From contig NZ_CP013417.1 of the NCBI RefSeq assembly GCF_001524445.2, forward strand, positions 3,162,001 to 3,226,000: a stretch of DNA of 64,000 nucleotides. The letters run 5' to 3'. A program made the position numbers and the translations under genes. The notes beneath the pieces are model-generated. The model was not told the DNA's origin. It searched no databases and saw nothing but the letters and a program-made list of their open reading frames with translations. Below are positions 31,626 to 40,816 of the stretch, piece by piece; position 1 is the first letter of the stretch; each line of letters starts with the position of its first letter. Source of the DNA: Burkholderia savannae. Its GTDB lineage: Bacteria; Pseudomonadota; Gammaproteobacteria; Burkholderiales; Burkholderiaceae.

Positions 31626-33185
31626 ATGGCCACGCCGGTCCGTTCCCCTCACGCCGCGCGCGGCCCGGCCGATGCGGCATCCGATGCGGACGCCGCGCGC
31701 GACGCGCGCTACGAGAACCCGTTCGCGCCGCCAGACGAAACCGATGCCGCCGAAGGCCCCCGCCCGCGCTCGCTGTTCGGCGAGATTCTCGACTGGATGC
31801 TCGCGCCGCTCCTCCTGCTCTGGCCGATGAGCATCGCCGTCACTTATCTCGTCGCGAAAACGATCGCGAACGGCCCGTTCGACCGCGCGCTCGAAACCGA
31901 CGCGTACGTGCTCGCGCGGCAGATCACGCCGGTCAACGGCGTCGCCGAACTGAAACTGCCGCAGGCGACGCTCGACTTCCTGCGCGCCGACAACGTCGAC
32001 AGCCTGTACTTCCAGGTGCTCGGCACGCGCGGCGAGCTCGTCGCGGGCGAGGCCGACCTGCCGCTGCCGCGCGACGACGACCGGCCGTCGCCCGGCGTCG
32101 TCGTGTTCCGCGACGACATGCTGCGCGGCAACGACGTGCGCGTCGCGTACACGACCGTCGCGCTGCCGGGCGCGACGGGCTCGCAGCCCGTGCTCGTGCA
32201 GGTCGGCGAGACGCTCGACAAGCGCAACGCGCTCGCGAACGACATCATCAAGGGCGTGATCCTGCCGCAGTTCGTGATCCTGCCGCTCGCGATCCTGCTC
32301 GTCTGGTTCGGGCTGTCGCGCGGGCTCGCGCCGCTCACCGCGCTGCAGGCGCACATCCGCAACCGGCGCCCGGACGACCTGTCGCCCGTCGAGGCGAAGC
32401 GCGCGCCGCCCGAGATCGAGCCGCTCGTCACGTCGTTCAACGATCTGCTCGCGCGCCTCGAGCAGAACATCACGCTGCAAAAGCGCTTCATCGCCGACGC
32501 CGCGCATCAGATGAAAACCCCGCTCGCCGGCTTGCGCACGCAGGCCGAATTCGCGCTGCGCCACGAAGTGCCGGACGACGTCGCGCGCTCGCTCGAGCAG
32601 ATCGCGACGAGCTCCGAGCAGGCGGCGCGGCTCGTCACCCAGTTGCTCGCGCTCGCGCGCGCGGAAAACCGCGCGACGGGGCTCACGTTCGAGCCCGTCG
32701 AAATCGCGACGCTCGCGCGGCAGGCCGTGCGCGACTGGGTGCAGGCCGCGCTCGCGAAGCAAATGGACCTCGGCTACGAAGGCCCGGACGCCGCCGCCGG
32801 GCCGCTTCGCATCGACGGTCACCCGGTGATGCTGCGCGAGATGCTCGGCAACCTGATCGACAACGCGATCCGCTACACGCCGGCGGGCGGCCGCATCACC
32901 GTGCGCGTGCGGGCCGATCGCGCGGCCCGCGTCGTGCATGTCGAAGTCGAGGACACGGGCCCCGGCATTCCGGCGAACGAGCGCGAGCGCGTCGTCGAGC
33001 GCTTCTACCGAATCCTCGGCCGCGAAGGCGACGGCAGCGGGCTCGGCCTCGCGATCGTTCGCGAGATCGTCGCGCAGCACGGCGGCACGCTGACGATCGA
33101 CGACAACGTGTATCAAACGTCGCCGCGCCTCGCCGGCACGCTCGTGCGCGTGAGCCTCAGCTTACGGCCGGCGGCCCCGGAATAA
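31626..33185 (+). CDS. Sensor histidine kinase
   Basis: 519 residues. A ~50-residue charged N-terminus, TM1 about 57-77, a periplasmic two-component-sensor (2CSK_N-like) domain, TM2 about 211-230, then a kinase core: H-box FIADAAHQMKTPL (H294), N-box NLIDNAIRYTP, G1 DTGPGI, G2 GSGLGLAIV. Cognate of the upstream regulator by position. Gene arrangement resembles TctD/TctE, where carboxylate uptake is controlled, but the ligand cannot be read from sequence. Confidence 0.88.
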   Translation: MATPVRSPHAARGPADAASDADAARDARYENPFAPPDETDAAEGPRPRSLFGEILDWMLAPLLLLWPMSIAVTYLVAKTIANGPFDRALETDAYVLARQITPVNGVAELKLPQATLDFLRADNVDSLYFQVLGTRGELVAGEADLPLPRDDDRPSPGVVVFRDDMLRGNDVRVAYTTVALPGATGSQPVLVQVGETLDKRNALANDIIKGVILPQFVILPLAILLVWFGLSRGLAPLTALQAHIRNRRPDDLSPVEAKRAPPEIEPLVTSFNDLLARLEQNITLQKRFIADAAHQMKTPLAGLRTQAEFALRHEVPDDVARSLEQIATSSEQAARLVTQLLALARAENRATGLTFEPVEIATLARQAVRDWVQAALAKQMDLGYEGPDAAAGPLRIDGHPVMLREMLGNLIDNAIRYTPAGGRITVRVRADRAARVVHVEVEDTGPGIPANERERVVERFYRILGREGDGSGLGLAIVREIVAQHGGTLTIDDNVYQTSPRLAGTLVRVSLSLRPAAPE

Positions 33186-33406
33186 CCCTAAGCGGCCCGG
33201 CCGCCCGCACGGCCAAAAAAGCACGTACGAGACTTTTGAGGCAAAAATAAATACACTTAAGCGACGAAGATCGACATAAACCACAAATCGAAGGTGCGAG
33301 ATTTTGACGCGCCGAGTCAGTGCGCCGTAAGTTTGCCCTCCAATAATCGACTCGGAGCCGCCCTCTCGCGAGGGCGCGCGCCCCTATATCAAAATTGGAG
33401 ACATTC

Positions 33407-35065
33407 ATGGCAACGGTTGGCGGACAAATTGCGCACACGCCGATGACGGGCGACGAAAAGCGCGTGATCTTCGCGTCGTCGCTCGGCACCGTGTTCGAGT
33501 GGTACGACTTCTATCTGGCCGGCTCGCTCGCCGCCTACATCAGCAAGAGCTTCTTTTCAGGCGTCAATCCGACCGCGGCGTTCATCTTCACGCTGCTCGG
33601 CTTCGCGGCGGGCTTCGCCGTCCGGCCGTTCGGCGCGATCGTGTTCGGACGCCTCGGCGACCTCGTCGGCCGCAAGCACACGTTCCTCATCACGATCGTG
33701 ATCATGGGGATCTCCACGTTCGTCGTCGGCTTCCTGCCGGGCTACGCATCGATCGGCATCGCCGCGCCCGTGATCTTCATCGCGATGCGGCTGATGCAGG
33801 GCCTCGCGCTCGGCGGCGAATACGGCGGCGCGGCGACCTACGTCGCCGAGCACGCGCCCTCGCATCGCCGCGGCTTCTACACGTCGTGGATACAGACGAC
33901 GGCGACGCTCGGCCTGTTCCTGTCGCTTCTCGTGATCCTCGGCGTGCGCACCGCGATCGGCGAGGAAGCGTTCGGCAACTGGGGCTGGCGTGTGCCGTTC
34001 GTCGCGTCGATCCTGCTTCTCGCCGTGTCCGTGTGGATTCGGCTGCAACTGAACGAATCGCCCGTGTTCCTGCGGATCAAGGCCGAGGGCAAGACGTCGA
34101 AGGCGCCGCTGACCGAAGCGTTCGGCCAATGGAACAACCTGAAGATCGTGATCCTCGCGCTCGTCGGGCTGACGGCCGGCCAGGCGGTCGTCTGGTACAC
34201 GGGCCAGTTCTACGCGCTCTTCTTCCTCACGCAGACGCTGAAGGTCGACGGCGCGAGCGCGAACATCCTGATCGCGCTCGCCCTCCTGATCGGCACGCCG
34301 TTCTTCGTGTTCTTCGGCTCGCTGTCGGACAGGATCGGCCGCAAGCCGATCATCCTCGCCGGCTGCCTGATCGCGGCGCTCACCTACTTCCCGCTCTTCA
34401 AGGCGCTCACGCACTTCGCGAATCCGGCGCTCGAGGCGGCCACGCAGAAAGCGCCGATCACGGTGATCGCGAACCCCGGCGAGTGCTCGTTCCAGTTCAA
34501 CCCGGTGGGCACCGCGAAGTTCACGACGTCGTGCGACATCGCGAAAAGCGCGCTCGCGAAGGCGGGCCTCAACTACGAGAACGTCGCCGCGCCGGCGGGC
34601 ACGCTCGCGCAGGTACGGATCGGCGACACGGCGATCGACACGTACGACGGCAAGGCCGCCGACGCGAAGGACAAGGCGAAGACCTTCGACAAGACGCTCG
34701 CGTCGACGCTGAAGGCAGCCGGCTACCCGGCGAAGGCCGATCCGGCGCAGCTCAACTGGCCGATGACGACGGTGATTCTCGCGATTCTCGTGATCTACGT
34801 GACGATGGTGTACGGTCCGATCGCGGCGATGCTGGTCGAGATGTTCCCGACGCGCATCCGCTATACGTCGATGTCGCTGCCGTATCACATCGGCAACGGC
34901 TGGTTCGGCGGCTTCCTGCCCGCGACCGCGTTCGCGATCGTCGCGGCGAAGGGCGACATCTATTCCGGGCTCTGGTATCCGATCGGCGTCGCGCTCGTCA
35001 CGTTCGTGATCGGGCTGCTGTTCGTGAAGGAAACCAAGGATTCGAATATTTACGCGCGGGATTGA
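33407..35065 (+). CDS. MFS transporter, MHS (metabolite:H+ symporter) type with an enlarged loop
   Basis: 552 residues from ATG 33407, GGAG 6 nt upstream. SSLGTVFEWYDFYLAGSLAA, the GRLGDLVGRK loop 2-3 motif and LSDRIGRKP loop 8-9 motif mark the MHS/ProP-KgtP branch of proton-coupled carriers for organic acids or osmolytes. Unusual is a ~115-residue segment (about 337-452) between TM9 and TM10 containing C360 and C376, probably periplasmic and perhaps disulphide-linked. The substrate is unknown; it follows the two-component genes by 220 bp. Confidence 0.87.
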   Translation: MATVGGQIAHTPMTGDEKRVIFASSLGTVFEWYDFYLAGSLAAYISKSFFSGVNPTAAFIFTLLGFAAGFAVRPFGAIVFGRLGDLVGRKHTFLITIVIMGISTFVVGFLPGYASIGIAAPVIFIAMRLMQGLALGGEYGGAATYVAEHAPSHRRGFYTSWIQTTATLGLFLSLLVILGVRTAIGEEAFGNWGWRVPFVASILLLAVSVWIRLQLNESPVFLRIKAEGKTSKAPLTEAFGQWNNLKIVILALVGLTAGQAVVWYTGQFYALFFLTQTLKVDGASANILIALALLIGTPFFVFFGSLSDRIGRKPIILAGCLIAALTYFPLFKALTHFANPALEAATQKAPITVIANPGECSFQFNPVGTAKFTTSCDIAKSALAKAGLNYENVAAPAGTLAQVRIGDTAIDTYDGKAADAKDKAKTFDKTLASTLKAAGYPAKADPAQLNWPMTTVILAILVIYVTMVYGPIAAMLVEMFPTRIRYTSMSLPYHIGNGWFGGFLPATAFAIVAAKGDIYSGLWYPIGVALVTFVIGLLFVKETKDSNIYARD

Positions 35066-35228
35066 TGGGGGCGCGCCGCGGGAGGTGCGGGAAGCGGGGC
35101 GTCCGGCAGACGGCGAATGGCGATCGACAGTTGGGCAACCAGCCGATCGCCTCGTCGACGGATCGGGCTGGGCGGGAGCCCCTGCATCGATGCCTTCGGC
35201 CTTTTTTAAGGGAATCGACAAAAAGGGC

Positions 35229-35257
35229 TTGACACTCCCCAACTCGCCCTCCATAAT
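35229..35257 (+). promoter_or_regulatory. Sigma-70 promoter of the tRNA gene
   Basis: TTGACA (35229-35234), 17-bp spacer, CATAAT (35252-35257); the expected start is a few bases ahead of the mature tRNA 5' end at 35270. Confidence 0.8.
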
Positions 35258-35269
35258 TCGCCTCCTGTT

Positions 35270-35348
<79 letters not shown>

Positions 35349-35353
35349 TGCAG

Positions 35354-35383
35354 AAAGGGCTCAGCGCAAGCTGGGCCCTTTTT
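35354..35383 (+). terminator. Phage-borne terminator behind tRNA-Met
   Basis: 12-bp stem aaagggctcagc/gctgggcccttt (one T-G pair; 35354-35365 with 35370-35381), GCAA loop, T5 run. It is inside the element and replaces the tRNA's own terminator. Confidence 0.85.
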
Positions 35384-35715
35384 CATTGCTCCGCAAAAGC
35401 GGCTTTGCTCCGCAAACAGTCAGCCAAAAGCCAGAAATCTGGCCACCTCCAAAGCCAGCTTTGATATCCTGAGCCGAAACGGCCACCACGCACCACGGCC
35501 CCACCAAGCTGTGGTTCGGCTACATGACGCAGACGCCAAGGGTGGACATCATGGATGACCACAACGGCGGCACAAATGAGCTTCGGCGAGGGCTTCGAAA
35601 CCGCCTGATCGAACACTCCTACAGCTTCAATGTCACCTCGCACACTTTCGCGTGCGAAAGTCGCCTCACATACTTTCGCACGCGAAAGTCCGACATCGGC
35701 ACTTTTCAGAACCAC
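35383..35715 (-). CDS. Possible small phage protein downstream of integrase
   Basis: 110 codons from a GTG only 3 nt after the integrase stop. C-terminal half is Trp/Gly-rich (GGRFGSGYQSWLWRWPDFW). I recognise no domain. It covers two palindromic sites at 35644-35689, so the frame may be fortuitous. Weak call. Confidence 0.3.
   Translation of the reverse strand: MVLKSADVGLSRAKVCEATFARESVRGDIEAVGVFDQAVSKPSPKLICAAVVVIHDVHPWRLRHVAEPQLGGAVVRGGRFGSGYQSWLWRWPDFWLLADCLRSKAAFAEQ
35386..35416. repeat. Direct repeat ttgctccgcaaa near attL, candidate integrase arm sites
   Basis: Two copies (35386-35397, 35405-35416) next to attL; a third identical copy lies near attR at 44614-44625. Short repeats at both ends of an element are what arm-type integrase sites look like. 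Confidence 0.45.
35644..35689. promoter_or_regulatory. Paired 18-bp palindromes
   Basis: ACTTTCGCGTGCGAAAGT (35644-35661) and ACTTTCGCACGCGAAAGT (35672-35689) are reverse complements of each other and each nearly palindromic, spaced 28 bp centre to centre. They sit just downstream of the integrase stop. An operator or recombination-protein site is plausible; no factor is known. Confidence 0.5.
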
Positions 35716-35718
35716 CGC

Positions 35719-36798
35719 TCACTTCGTCGGCTCAACGCGATCGCCTTTACGCTCGCGCACGTAGTGCTCAGTCATAGCCAACGACTTATGCCCCAACTGT
35801 CGTTGTGCCGCTCGAATATCGCCAACAGCATCCGTCTTGTCGGTCCCGGCCTTCGCTCGGAGGTCGCGAAATTGGAACAGATCCTTCGACACCCCGGCCA
35901 ACTCGCGCGCACGATCGAACCTAAACCGCAGCGCGTCGGCCATTAATCGCCCGCCAGTTTCATTCACCACCAGCGCCGTGCTGACAACCCTATACCCCCT
36001 CTTACGAGCACGGATTCGCTCTACGACCGCCGCCAAATGCCCTGTAACCGAAATCCGCAGCCGCTTGCCGCGCTTACCCTGCTCGACCCATAGTTCGCCA
36101 TCCTTGATATCACGTTCATCGAATTTCAACGTATCGGCCGGCCGCTGTCCAGTCAGATAGGCGAGATCCATCGCATCGCGCAGCGGCTGATCGGCCGCCT
36201 CCCACACCTTCTGGAACATGTCATCCTCAACGTACACATTCCGACCTGTTTCCTTGTTCCGCCGTACTCCAGTGCTCGGATTGGTTGCATCGGTCAATCC
36301 GTGCTCTCTAGCAAAATTGAAGATGTGCGAAAACAAAGCGACCTCCCGGTTTGCTCGAACATGGCCGGCCTTCTCTGGCACTGGCTTACTCCGCTCGACG
36401 TACCACGCCTTTGCCTGCTCCATCCGCCACGTCAGATACTGCCGAACATGCACCGGCCGGATATCGTTCAACAATGCGGGAGGATCATCAAAAAACTTAA
36501 ACAGATTCTCCAACTCGACCAGGTTATCGCGCTGCGTTCGCCGCGACTTCAGCGGCAGCACGTCTCTCATGTATCGCTCAGCCGCATAACGAAACGTCAC
36601 CAGCTCAGTGTGACGCGATCGACTTTCCAGCTCCAGCTCGGACCACTTGCGCACAGCTTCAACAAAATCAGCACCAAGCGGAACCTCCCTGCGCGGGACT
36701 CCACCCGTATCGTAGTAGTAGTAGACGACCCCGCTACGCTGCACCCTCGCTCTCATGCGCGGTGGAAGATTTAAGTTCTTTGTTCTGCGTCGCCCCAT
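35719..36798 (-). CDS. int: Phage tyrosine-recombinase integrase
   Basis: 359 residues. An N-terminal ~60-residue arm-binding-like part (YYYYDTGGVPRREVPLG), a SAM-like core-binding domain, then the catalytic domain with R219 (TGQRPADTL), R314 (FRDLRAKA, with Arg311 where the family usually has His), H337 (LGHKS) and Y346 (EHYVRE). It recombines attP with the tRNA-Met attB. The start is 1 nt after the DUF4224 stop, so it is translated from the rep operon. Confidence 0.93.
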   Translation of the reverse strand: MGRRRTKNLNLPPRMRARVQRSGVVYYYYDTGGVPRREVPLGADFVEAVRKWSELELESRSRHTELVTFRYAAERYMRDVLPLKSRRTQRDNLVELENLFKFFDDPPALLNDIRPVHVRQYLTWRMEQAKAWYVERSKPVPEKAGHVRANREVALFSHIFNFAREHGLTDATNPSTGVRRNKETGRNVYVEDDMFQKVWEAADQPLRDAMDLAYLTGQRPADTLKFDERDIKDGELWVEQGKRGKRLRISVTGHLAAVVERIRARKRGYRVVSTALVVNETGGRLMADALRFRFDRARELAGVSKDLFQFRDLRAKAGTDKTDAVGDIRAAQRQLGHKSLAMTEHYVRERKGDRVEPTK

Positions 36799-36799
36799 C

Positions 36800-37018
36800 T
36801 CACCCGACCATTACTCGAGGTTCCCACGCACGCCGCGCATTTCGAGGTGCGCTCTCCTTCTTCCCTTCAATAGCGGATCGCGCAACAATCGGCCGACCAG
36901 CTGCGTTCACAAAGAAGGCGATCCCCATTCTCCGCAGCGCGTCGACTTGTTTCGACTTCAACTTCCGCCCCGTCAGCACCGCAAGCTCATCAGTGGAGAG
37001 AAAAGTGTCGCAGCTCAT
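36800..37018 (-). CDS. DUF4224-like small protein, integrase partner
   Basis: 72 residues, MSCDTFLSTDELAVLTGRK.. DUF4224 proteins lie just upstream of integrases in phages and may act as DNA-binding accessory or excision factors. The ATG overlaps the rep stop (ATGA 37015-37018). The helix pattern LSTDELAVLTG..KSKQVDALRRMG suggests a small winged-helix-like DNA binder. Confidence 0.75.
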   Translation of the reverse strand: MSCDTFLSTDELAVLTGRKLKSKQVDALRRMGIAFFVNAAGRPIVARSAIEGKKESAPRNARRAWEPRVMVG

Positions 37019-37797
37019 CGACACTCCCTCGTCGACACCCAAAAACACCCTAGCTCCTGATTCCAGTAGATCTGGCAGCGATCAAGCGTTGCCCCAACAC
37101 GCAACGCGGCTCGCATGGCGATCTGCAACGCATCCGCTGGATTATCGGAAAGCACATGATCGATTGGCATGACCTCCGGAACGATGACGCCACGGCTCGT
37201 CCAGTACCGCTTTTCGTTCATCGCGTGTTCCGCGAAATCCTTCGTGATGTACTTCGCCAGATAGGCCGCGAGCTTGTGCCGCAATCCCTTTTCCTTGAAC
37301 GGATTCCGGACGTTGATTTGACCGTTCCCGATCCCGACAATGCTTTGCCAGATCGAGCGCAGAACGCGATAGTTTTGCCGCCCTCGCACCGCGACGTGCA
37401 AATGCCACGCTCCTCGCTTTTGCTTTTCCGCGACAGCAACATATTGGAATTCGGCCAGTCGCCCGAGACGCCGCCGCAGCTTGTCGAAATCTCGCTTGAG
37501 CCGGGCCTTGTCCAGCATGTTTTCCCGATACGTCAACGTGATCATCCTGTCCGCACCGATCGCCTTGCATCGAAGCCGAACCTGCTGCTTAGCCCGCTTC
37601 GCAGCGTCGAGCAAATTTGCTTCACTGTTGTCGGACTCGCCGCGCTTGGCCTTGGGCATAGCGTTGAGGGACAGTGCGCCCATGTATCTATCGAAGCGCG
37701 TCGCCGTGACCTCCACCTGACCATCACCGAAATTCCGACCACGAATCACCCACTCTCGGCGAAATGCCGAGAAGTCACCTATACTTGCGTCGTGCAT
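37015..37797 (-). CDS. Rolling-circle replication initiator (HUH endonuclease)
   Basis: 260 residues. Motif 1 MITLTY (85-90), the metal-binding HUH motif WHLHV (H132, H134) and motif 3 YLAKYITKD with Tyr179 and Tyr183. It should nick the phage plus origin, by analogy with pII of Ff phages. It reads into DUF4224 and int, a replication-integration operon; the origin is likely in the upstream spacer. Confidence 0.88.
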   Translation of the reverse strand: MHDASIGDFSAFRREWVIRGRNFGDGQVEVTATRFDRYMGALSLNAMPKAKRGESDNSEANLLDAAKRAKQQVRLRCKAIGADRMITLTYRENMLDKARLKRDFDKLRRRLGRLAEFQYVAVAEKQKRGAWHLHVAVRGRQNYRVLRSIWQSIVGIGNGQINVRNPFKEKGLRHKLAAYLAKYITKDFAEHAMNEKRYWTSRGVIVPEVMPIDHVLSDNPADALQIAMRAALRVGATLDRCQIYWNQELGCFWVSTRECR

Positions 37798-38265
37798 TGC
37801 AACTTGTCCTTGTAATGCTGTTACACAAGCCCCGAACCGTTCCAGCGGCCGGGGCTTTTTCTTTTCCTAAATTCCCATTCACTGTTTCAAGCAGTCGGCT
37901 TCAGTCCAGTCCCTTTTGTTCATTTACGTCCCCGTACGTTAAGTGTCCCTGATACAAGTTTAGGGGCCGCGCTGCGCGCGGCCCGCCCGGCGCGCTCTGC
38001 TGCGCTGGGCGAGCCGCACGCAGCCATACCCCTATGCCTCCAACCGCCTACGCTCTTGCTTAGTGTTCCGAAACCTCATCCGCCGCGGCGAGCCTTCAGA
38101 ATGGAAGAACGCCCCCATGCCGTGCCTTCGTTACCAGCAATCGCGAGTACCCGCTACTCGGTCCGGCAAGCCGCGCTGAGCCGCGCGAACATCGCTACAA
38201 CTCCGTATTGCCGCCCCTGCTCTACGTCGCTTCGATCCCGGCCGGACACTCCTAACGCTAATCGC
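37798..38265. other. Phage intergenic region: candidate origin / packaging hairpins
   Basis: 468 bp without a supported gene, between rep and the secretin gene, where Ff phages keep origins and the packaging signal. It holds a T-tailed plus-strand hairpin (37827-37860) and two tandem GC hairpins: gggccgcg/cgcggccc (37964-37984) and gcccggcg/cgctgggc (37985-38010). Confidence 0.55.
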
Positions 38266-39636
38266 TCAGATTCGCTGAACTTGAAGCACCAAGAGAACCT
38301 CCGTGCGCTGCTTCGAACTCGACCGGCCGTCGAGGAAGCTGGGAAGCCACGCATAGCCGCTGCGTGCGCTGGTGTTCCTGTCCTGCACTAGCCCACCTAG
38401 GACGACGACCTCCCCATCCTTAAGTCGGGTAACCGTCTGCAACTGGCGTGTGTTCTTGGTAGGAGAAGTATCGACACCGGTTTTCGTCGCTACGAAATCA
38501 GAAATCTCTTCGTGAACGCGCAGTTCGATCACATCACGCATCACCGTCGGCTGAACATCGAAGATCAGCCCGGCATCCTGATACGTAATCGACTGCACGG
38601 GCGTCCCGCTCGCACCCTGATAGCTGACACTCGATTGAGTCGGCACCTGTTGACCAACGTTCAACCGGACTTGCTCGCCAGACGCGACACGAACATGTGG
38701 CGTACTGAGAACCTTGAATCGGGAATCCGCGTTCAGCGCAGAGATTGCCGCATCGAGCCCAGGCCCGGTGAAACGCATAGCACTGGCATCAGACGCCGTG
38801 TCACCGCTCGAGATGCGAAGTTGCCCGCCCAGCACCTTCGCAGCGATGCTCCATGCGGTATTGCTCGAATCGGTGTTCGTCACCTCATACGCCCAGCCGC
38901 GAACAACGACTTCACCGGGCACGGTATCCAGTTCGGGCACCACCTTTCGCAGCACTGCAATCTCATCGCGCGACCCGAAAAGCACCAACTCGTCGCCGCG
39001 AGACTGCGCCCTTGCACCGACTGGTTGCAAAGGCGGAACGTTTGACGCCGGCGGTGTAGCAACACTTCCGGCCGCTTGGACCAAAGCGCTATCGCTAGTA
39101 GCGGTCGGTGTCAACGAACGCCCACTGAACAGCGGCTCGACCAGCTCGCGCAAATCGTTAGCTCTCCGATAGCGGGGTTTATAAACAAACACCTCCTGAT
39201 CAGTTCTTGCGAGAACGGCACCCGTTTTCTTCGTCACGTAATCGACGCCATTTTTCGTAGCGACCTGAAAACCGAGCGAATCGAGAAAGTCGGAAACAAC
39301 AGCACGAATATCCCGACTACTGTCGTCTAAACGAAAGGACACTAGGCGCACATCGGTCAGCACGTCCGGCCCAAGAACATAGGGAGTGCGCATCGCGTCC
39401 TGATAGATCAGATCCACAACCTGCGCGACCGTGACAAACCTCAAATCGAATGCAGCGCCACTTCCGCGCTTCAACGGAGTAAGAATCGGCATGGCCTGCG
39501 CACTACCAGTCGGGGCAGCGCCTTTGCTCAGACTCGCATCAGCCGGCAAGGTAGGTAGTGGCGGCATTACGTCAGCAGCCACGACCCATTGCGTAGACAA
39601 CACCAAAGCTCCGACCAACACGCCGAGGCGCTTCAT
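38266..39636 (-). CDS. Phage secretin (pIV-like)
   Basis: 456 residues; signal peptide ending VVAA; two N-domains, then a secretin domain with VRVASGEQVRLNVGQQVP, YQDAGLIFDVQPTV and LKDGEVVVLGGLVQD. It forms the outer-membrane channel for virion exit. The start overlaps the Zot stop (ATGA). Carrying its own secretin sets this phage apart from inoviruses that borrow a host type II channel. Confidence 0.92.
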   Translation of the reverse strand: MKRLGVLVGALVLSTQWVVAADVMPPLPTLPADASLSKGAAPTGSAQAMPILTPLKRGSGAAFDLRFVTVAQVVDLIYQDAMRTPYVLGPDVLTDVRLVSFRLDDSSRDIRAVVSDFLDSLGFQVATKNGVDYVTKKTGAVLARTDQEVFVYKPRYRRANDLRELVEPLFSGRSLTPTATSDSALVQAAGSVATPPASNVPPLQPVGARAQSRGDELVLFGSRDEIAVLRKVVPELDTVPGEVVVRGWAYEVTNTDSSNTAWSIAAKVLGGQLRISSGDTASDASAMRFTGPGLDAAISALNADSRFKVLSTPHVRVASGEQVRLNVGQQVPTQSSVSYQGASGTPVQSITYQDAGLIFDVQPTVMRDVIELRVHEEISDFVATKTGVDTSPTKNTRQLQTVTRLKDGEVVVLGGLVQDRNTSARSGYAWLPSFLDGRSSSKQRTEVLLVLQVQRI

Positions 39637-40538
39637 CGCGTGCCTCCAGCCTGCTCCGATTTACCCGGTGTCATACCCGTCCACCCACTCACCGCCCTCC
39701 CGTCAACTTCGCCCGTCAGCCGCACCCCGCTGCTAGCGAATCCACTTGATGGCACAGCACGCAACCGCGCATCCGGTGCTGACAGAACGATGTACTTGAT
39801 GCCTGAGATTGAGTATTGACCAGCTACACGCCACCCCGACGACTGGCTCACTGCATCCGCGCGACCGTCTTGCTTGGAGCCATTCGCCGCCACACCCGCG
39901 ACGGGCTGCTCGCCCACTAGATCAAAACCCTCGCGCGACTTGTGATAAATCTTCGTCGCGAGGACTAGAAACACGATCAACGCGAGCGGGGCAAAGAACA
40001 AAGCCTTCGGAACAACAGCTTGTTTTTTCGTATGAACTTCTGCACTTTTGTAGAGCTTGAATACATCACGCGGATACGGCCATTGACGCTTAACCGCATC
40101 TTTCAAGCTACTCGGGTTATGGCAGTGGTCCCACTCGTACAACATCGCGCGCTTCAATCCAAACAAGTTTCGAACGTGAACATGCCGGCCGACTAGATCA
40201 CGAACGGTTTTACTGATCCGCTGCGGATGTTGCGTGATGAGGATGAAATCGACCCCCATGTGGCGGTGGACGTGCAGCTGCTCAATATCAGGCGTAGGTT
40301 TCTGACTTACGGTTGTCGGCGGATAGATCCTCTGAGCCTCATCCACAACAATCAGATCACCTGCTTCCGCGTTCACATGCCACTGACGCAACCACTGCTC
40401 GTCTATTTCGACGTGCTCGACGGCCAAGTCACGAATGCCATCAACAAGGACGCGACGCCCCTTGGCGAGCTTAGTCAACAGCCACACTGCATGCAGAGTC
40501 TTGCCACTTCCAGGCACACCGGTAATCAAAGTAATCAT
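39633..40538 (-). CDS. zot: Zot/pI-family virion assembly ATPase
   Basis: 301 residues: Walker A GVPGSGKT (7-14), Walker B IVVDEAQRIYPP, a positively charged linker, one membrane helix near 205-222 (FFAPLALIVFLVLA) and a periplasmic tail. It drives coat assembly and extrusion at the inner membrane. The Zot name reflects family; toxin activity is not implied. Confidence 0.93.
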   Translation of the reverse strand: MITLITGVPGSGKTLHAVWLLTKLAKGRRVLVDGIRDLAVEHVEIDEQWLRQWHVNAEAGDLIVVDEAQRIYPPTTVSQKPTPDIEQLHVHRHMGVDFILITQHPQRISKTVRDLVGRHVHVRNLFGLKRAMLYEWDHCHNPSSLKDAVKRQWPYPRDVFKLYKSAEVHTKKQAVVPKALFFAPLALIVFLVLATKIYHKSREGFDLVGEQPVAGVAANGSKQDGRADAVSQSSGWRVAGQYSISGIKYIVLSAPDARLRAVPSSGFASSGVRLTGEVDGRAVSGWTGMTPGKSEQAGGTR

Positions 40539-40816
40539 TTTCCGAACACCATTCTCGTTGCGGACGTAAGCAGATAGAACGAGACACGTGCAGAGAGCGC
40601 ACCGAGTACGTACGAGATCCCTTCACCGACCCCACCGAGAGCCAACACGTTAGCGAGATCGCCCCCCAGACCTCCGACGCTCTGAGTCATCCACTGAATC
40701 GTTTGGTCCAACGCCAGATCAACGCCCGCAACAGCCATAAAACCTATCCCGAGGGCGAGCAGCACACGCGTGACAATCGGCCCAACCAGAGATACAAGCA
40801 TCCCGGCCCAGCTCAT
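40535..40816 (-). CDS. DUF2523 minor coat protein (pVI-like)
   Basis: 93 residues from MSWAGMLVSLVG with three hydrophobic segments, length and place as in inovirus pVI, which caps the virion with pIII. Overlaps the genes on both sides by ATGA. Confidence 0.85.
   Translation of the reverse strand: MSWAGMLVSLVGPIVTRVLLALGIGFMAVAGVDLALDQTIQWMTQSVGGLGGDLANVLALGGVGEGISYVLGALSARVSFYLLTSATRMVFGK

Noticed and set aside
31506..33116. 536-codon frame opposite the histidine kinase
   Set aside because: Shadow frame: the sense strand encodes a complete kinase with all boxes.
38056..38391. 111-codon plus-strand frame in the phage intergenic region
   Set aside because: Runs into the antisense of the secretin gene, no ribosome-binding site, no recognisable domain.
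39633..40538. Zonula occludens toxin
   Set aside because: The family name is historical; position, Walker motifs and membrane helix fit the virion assembly ATPase.
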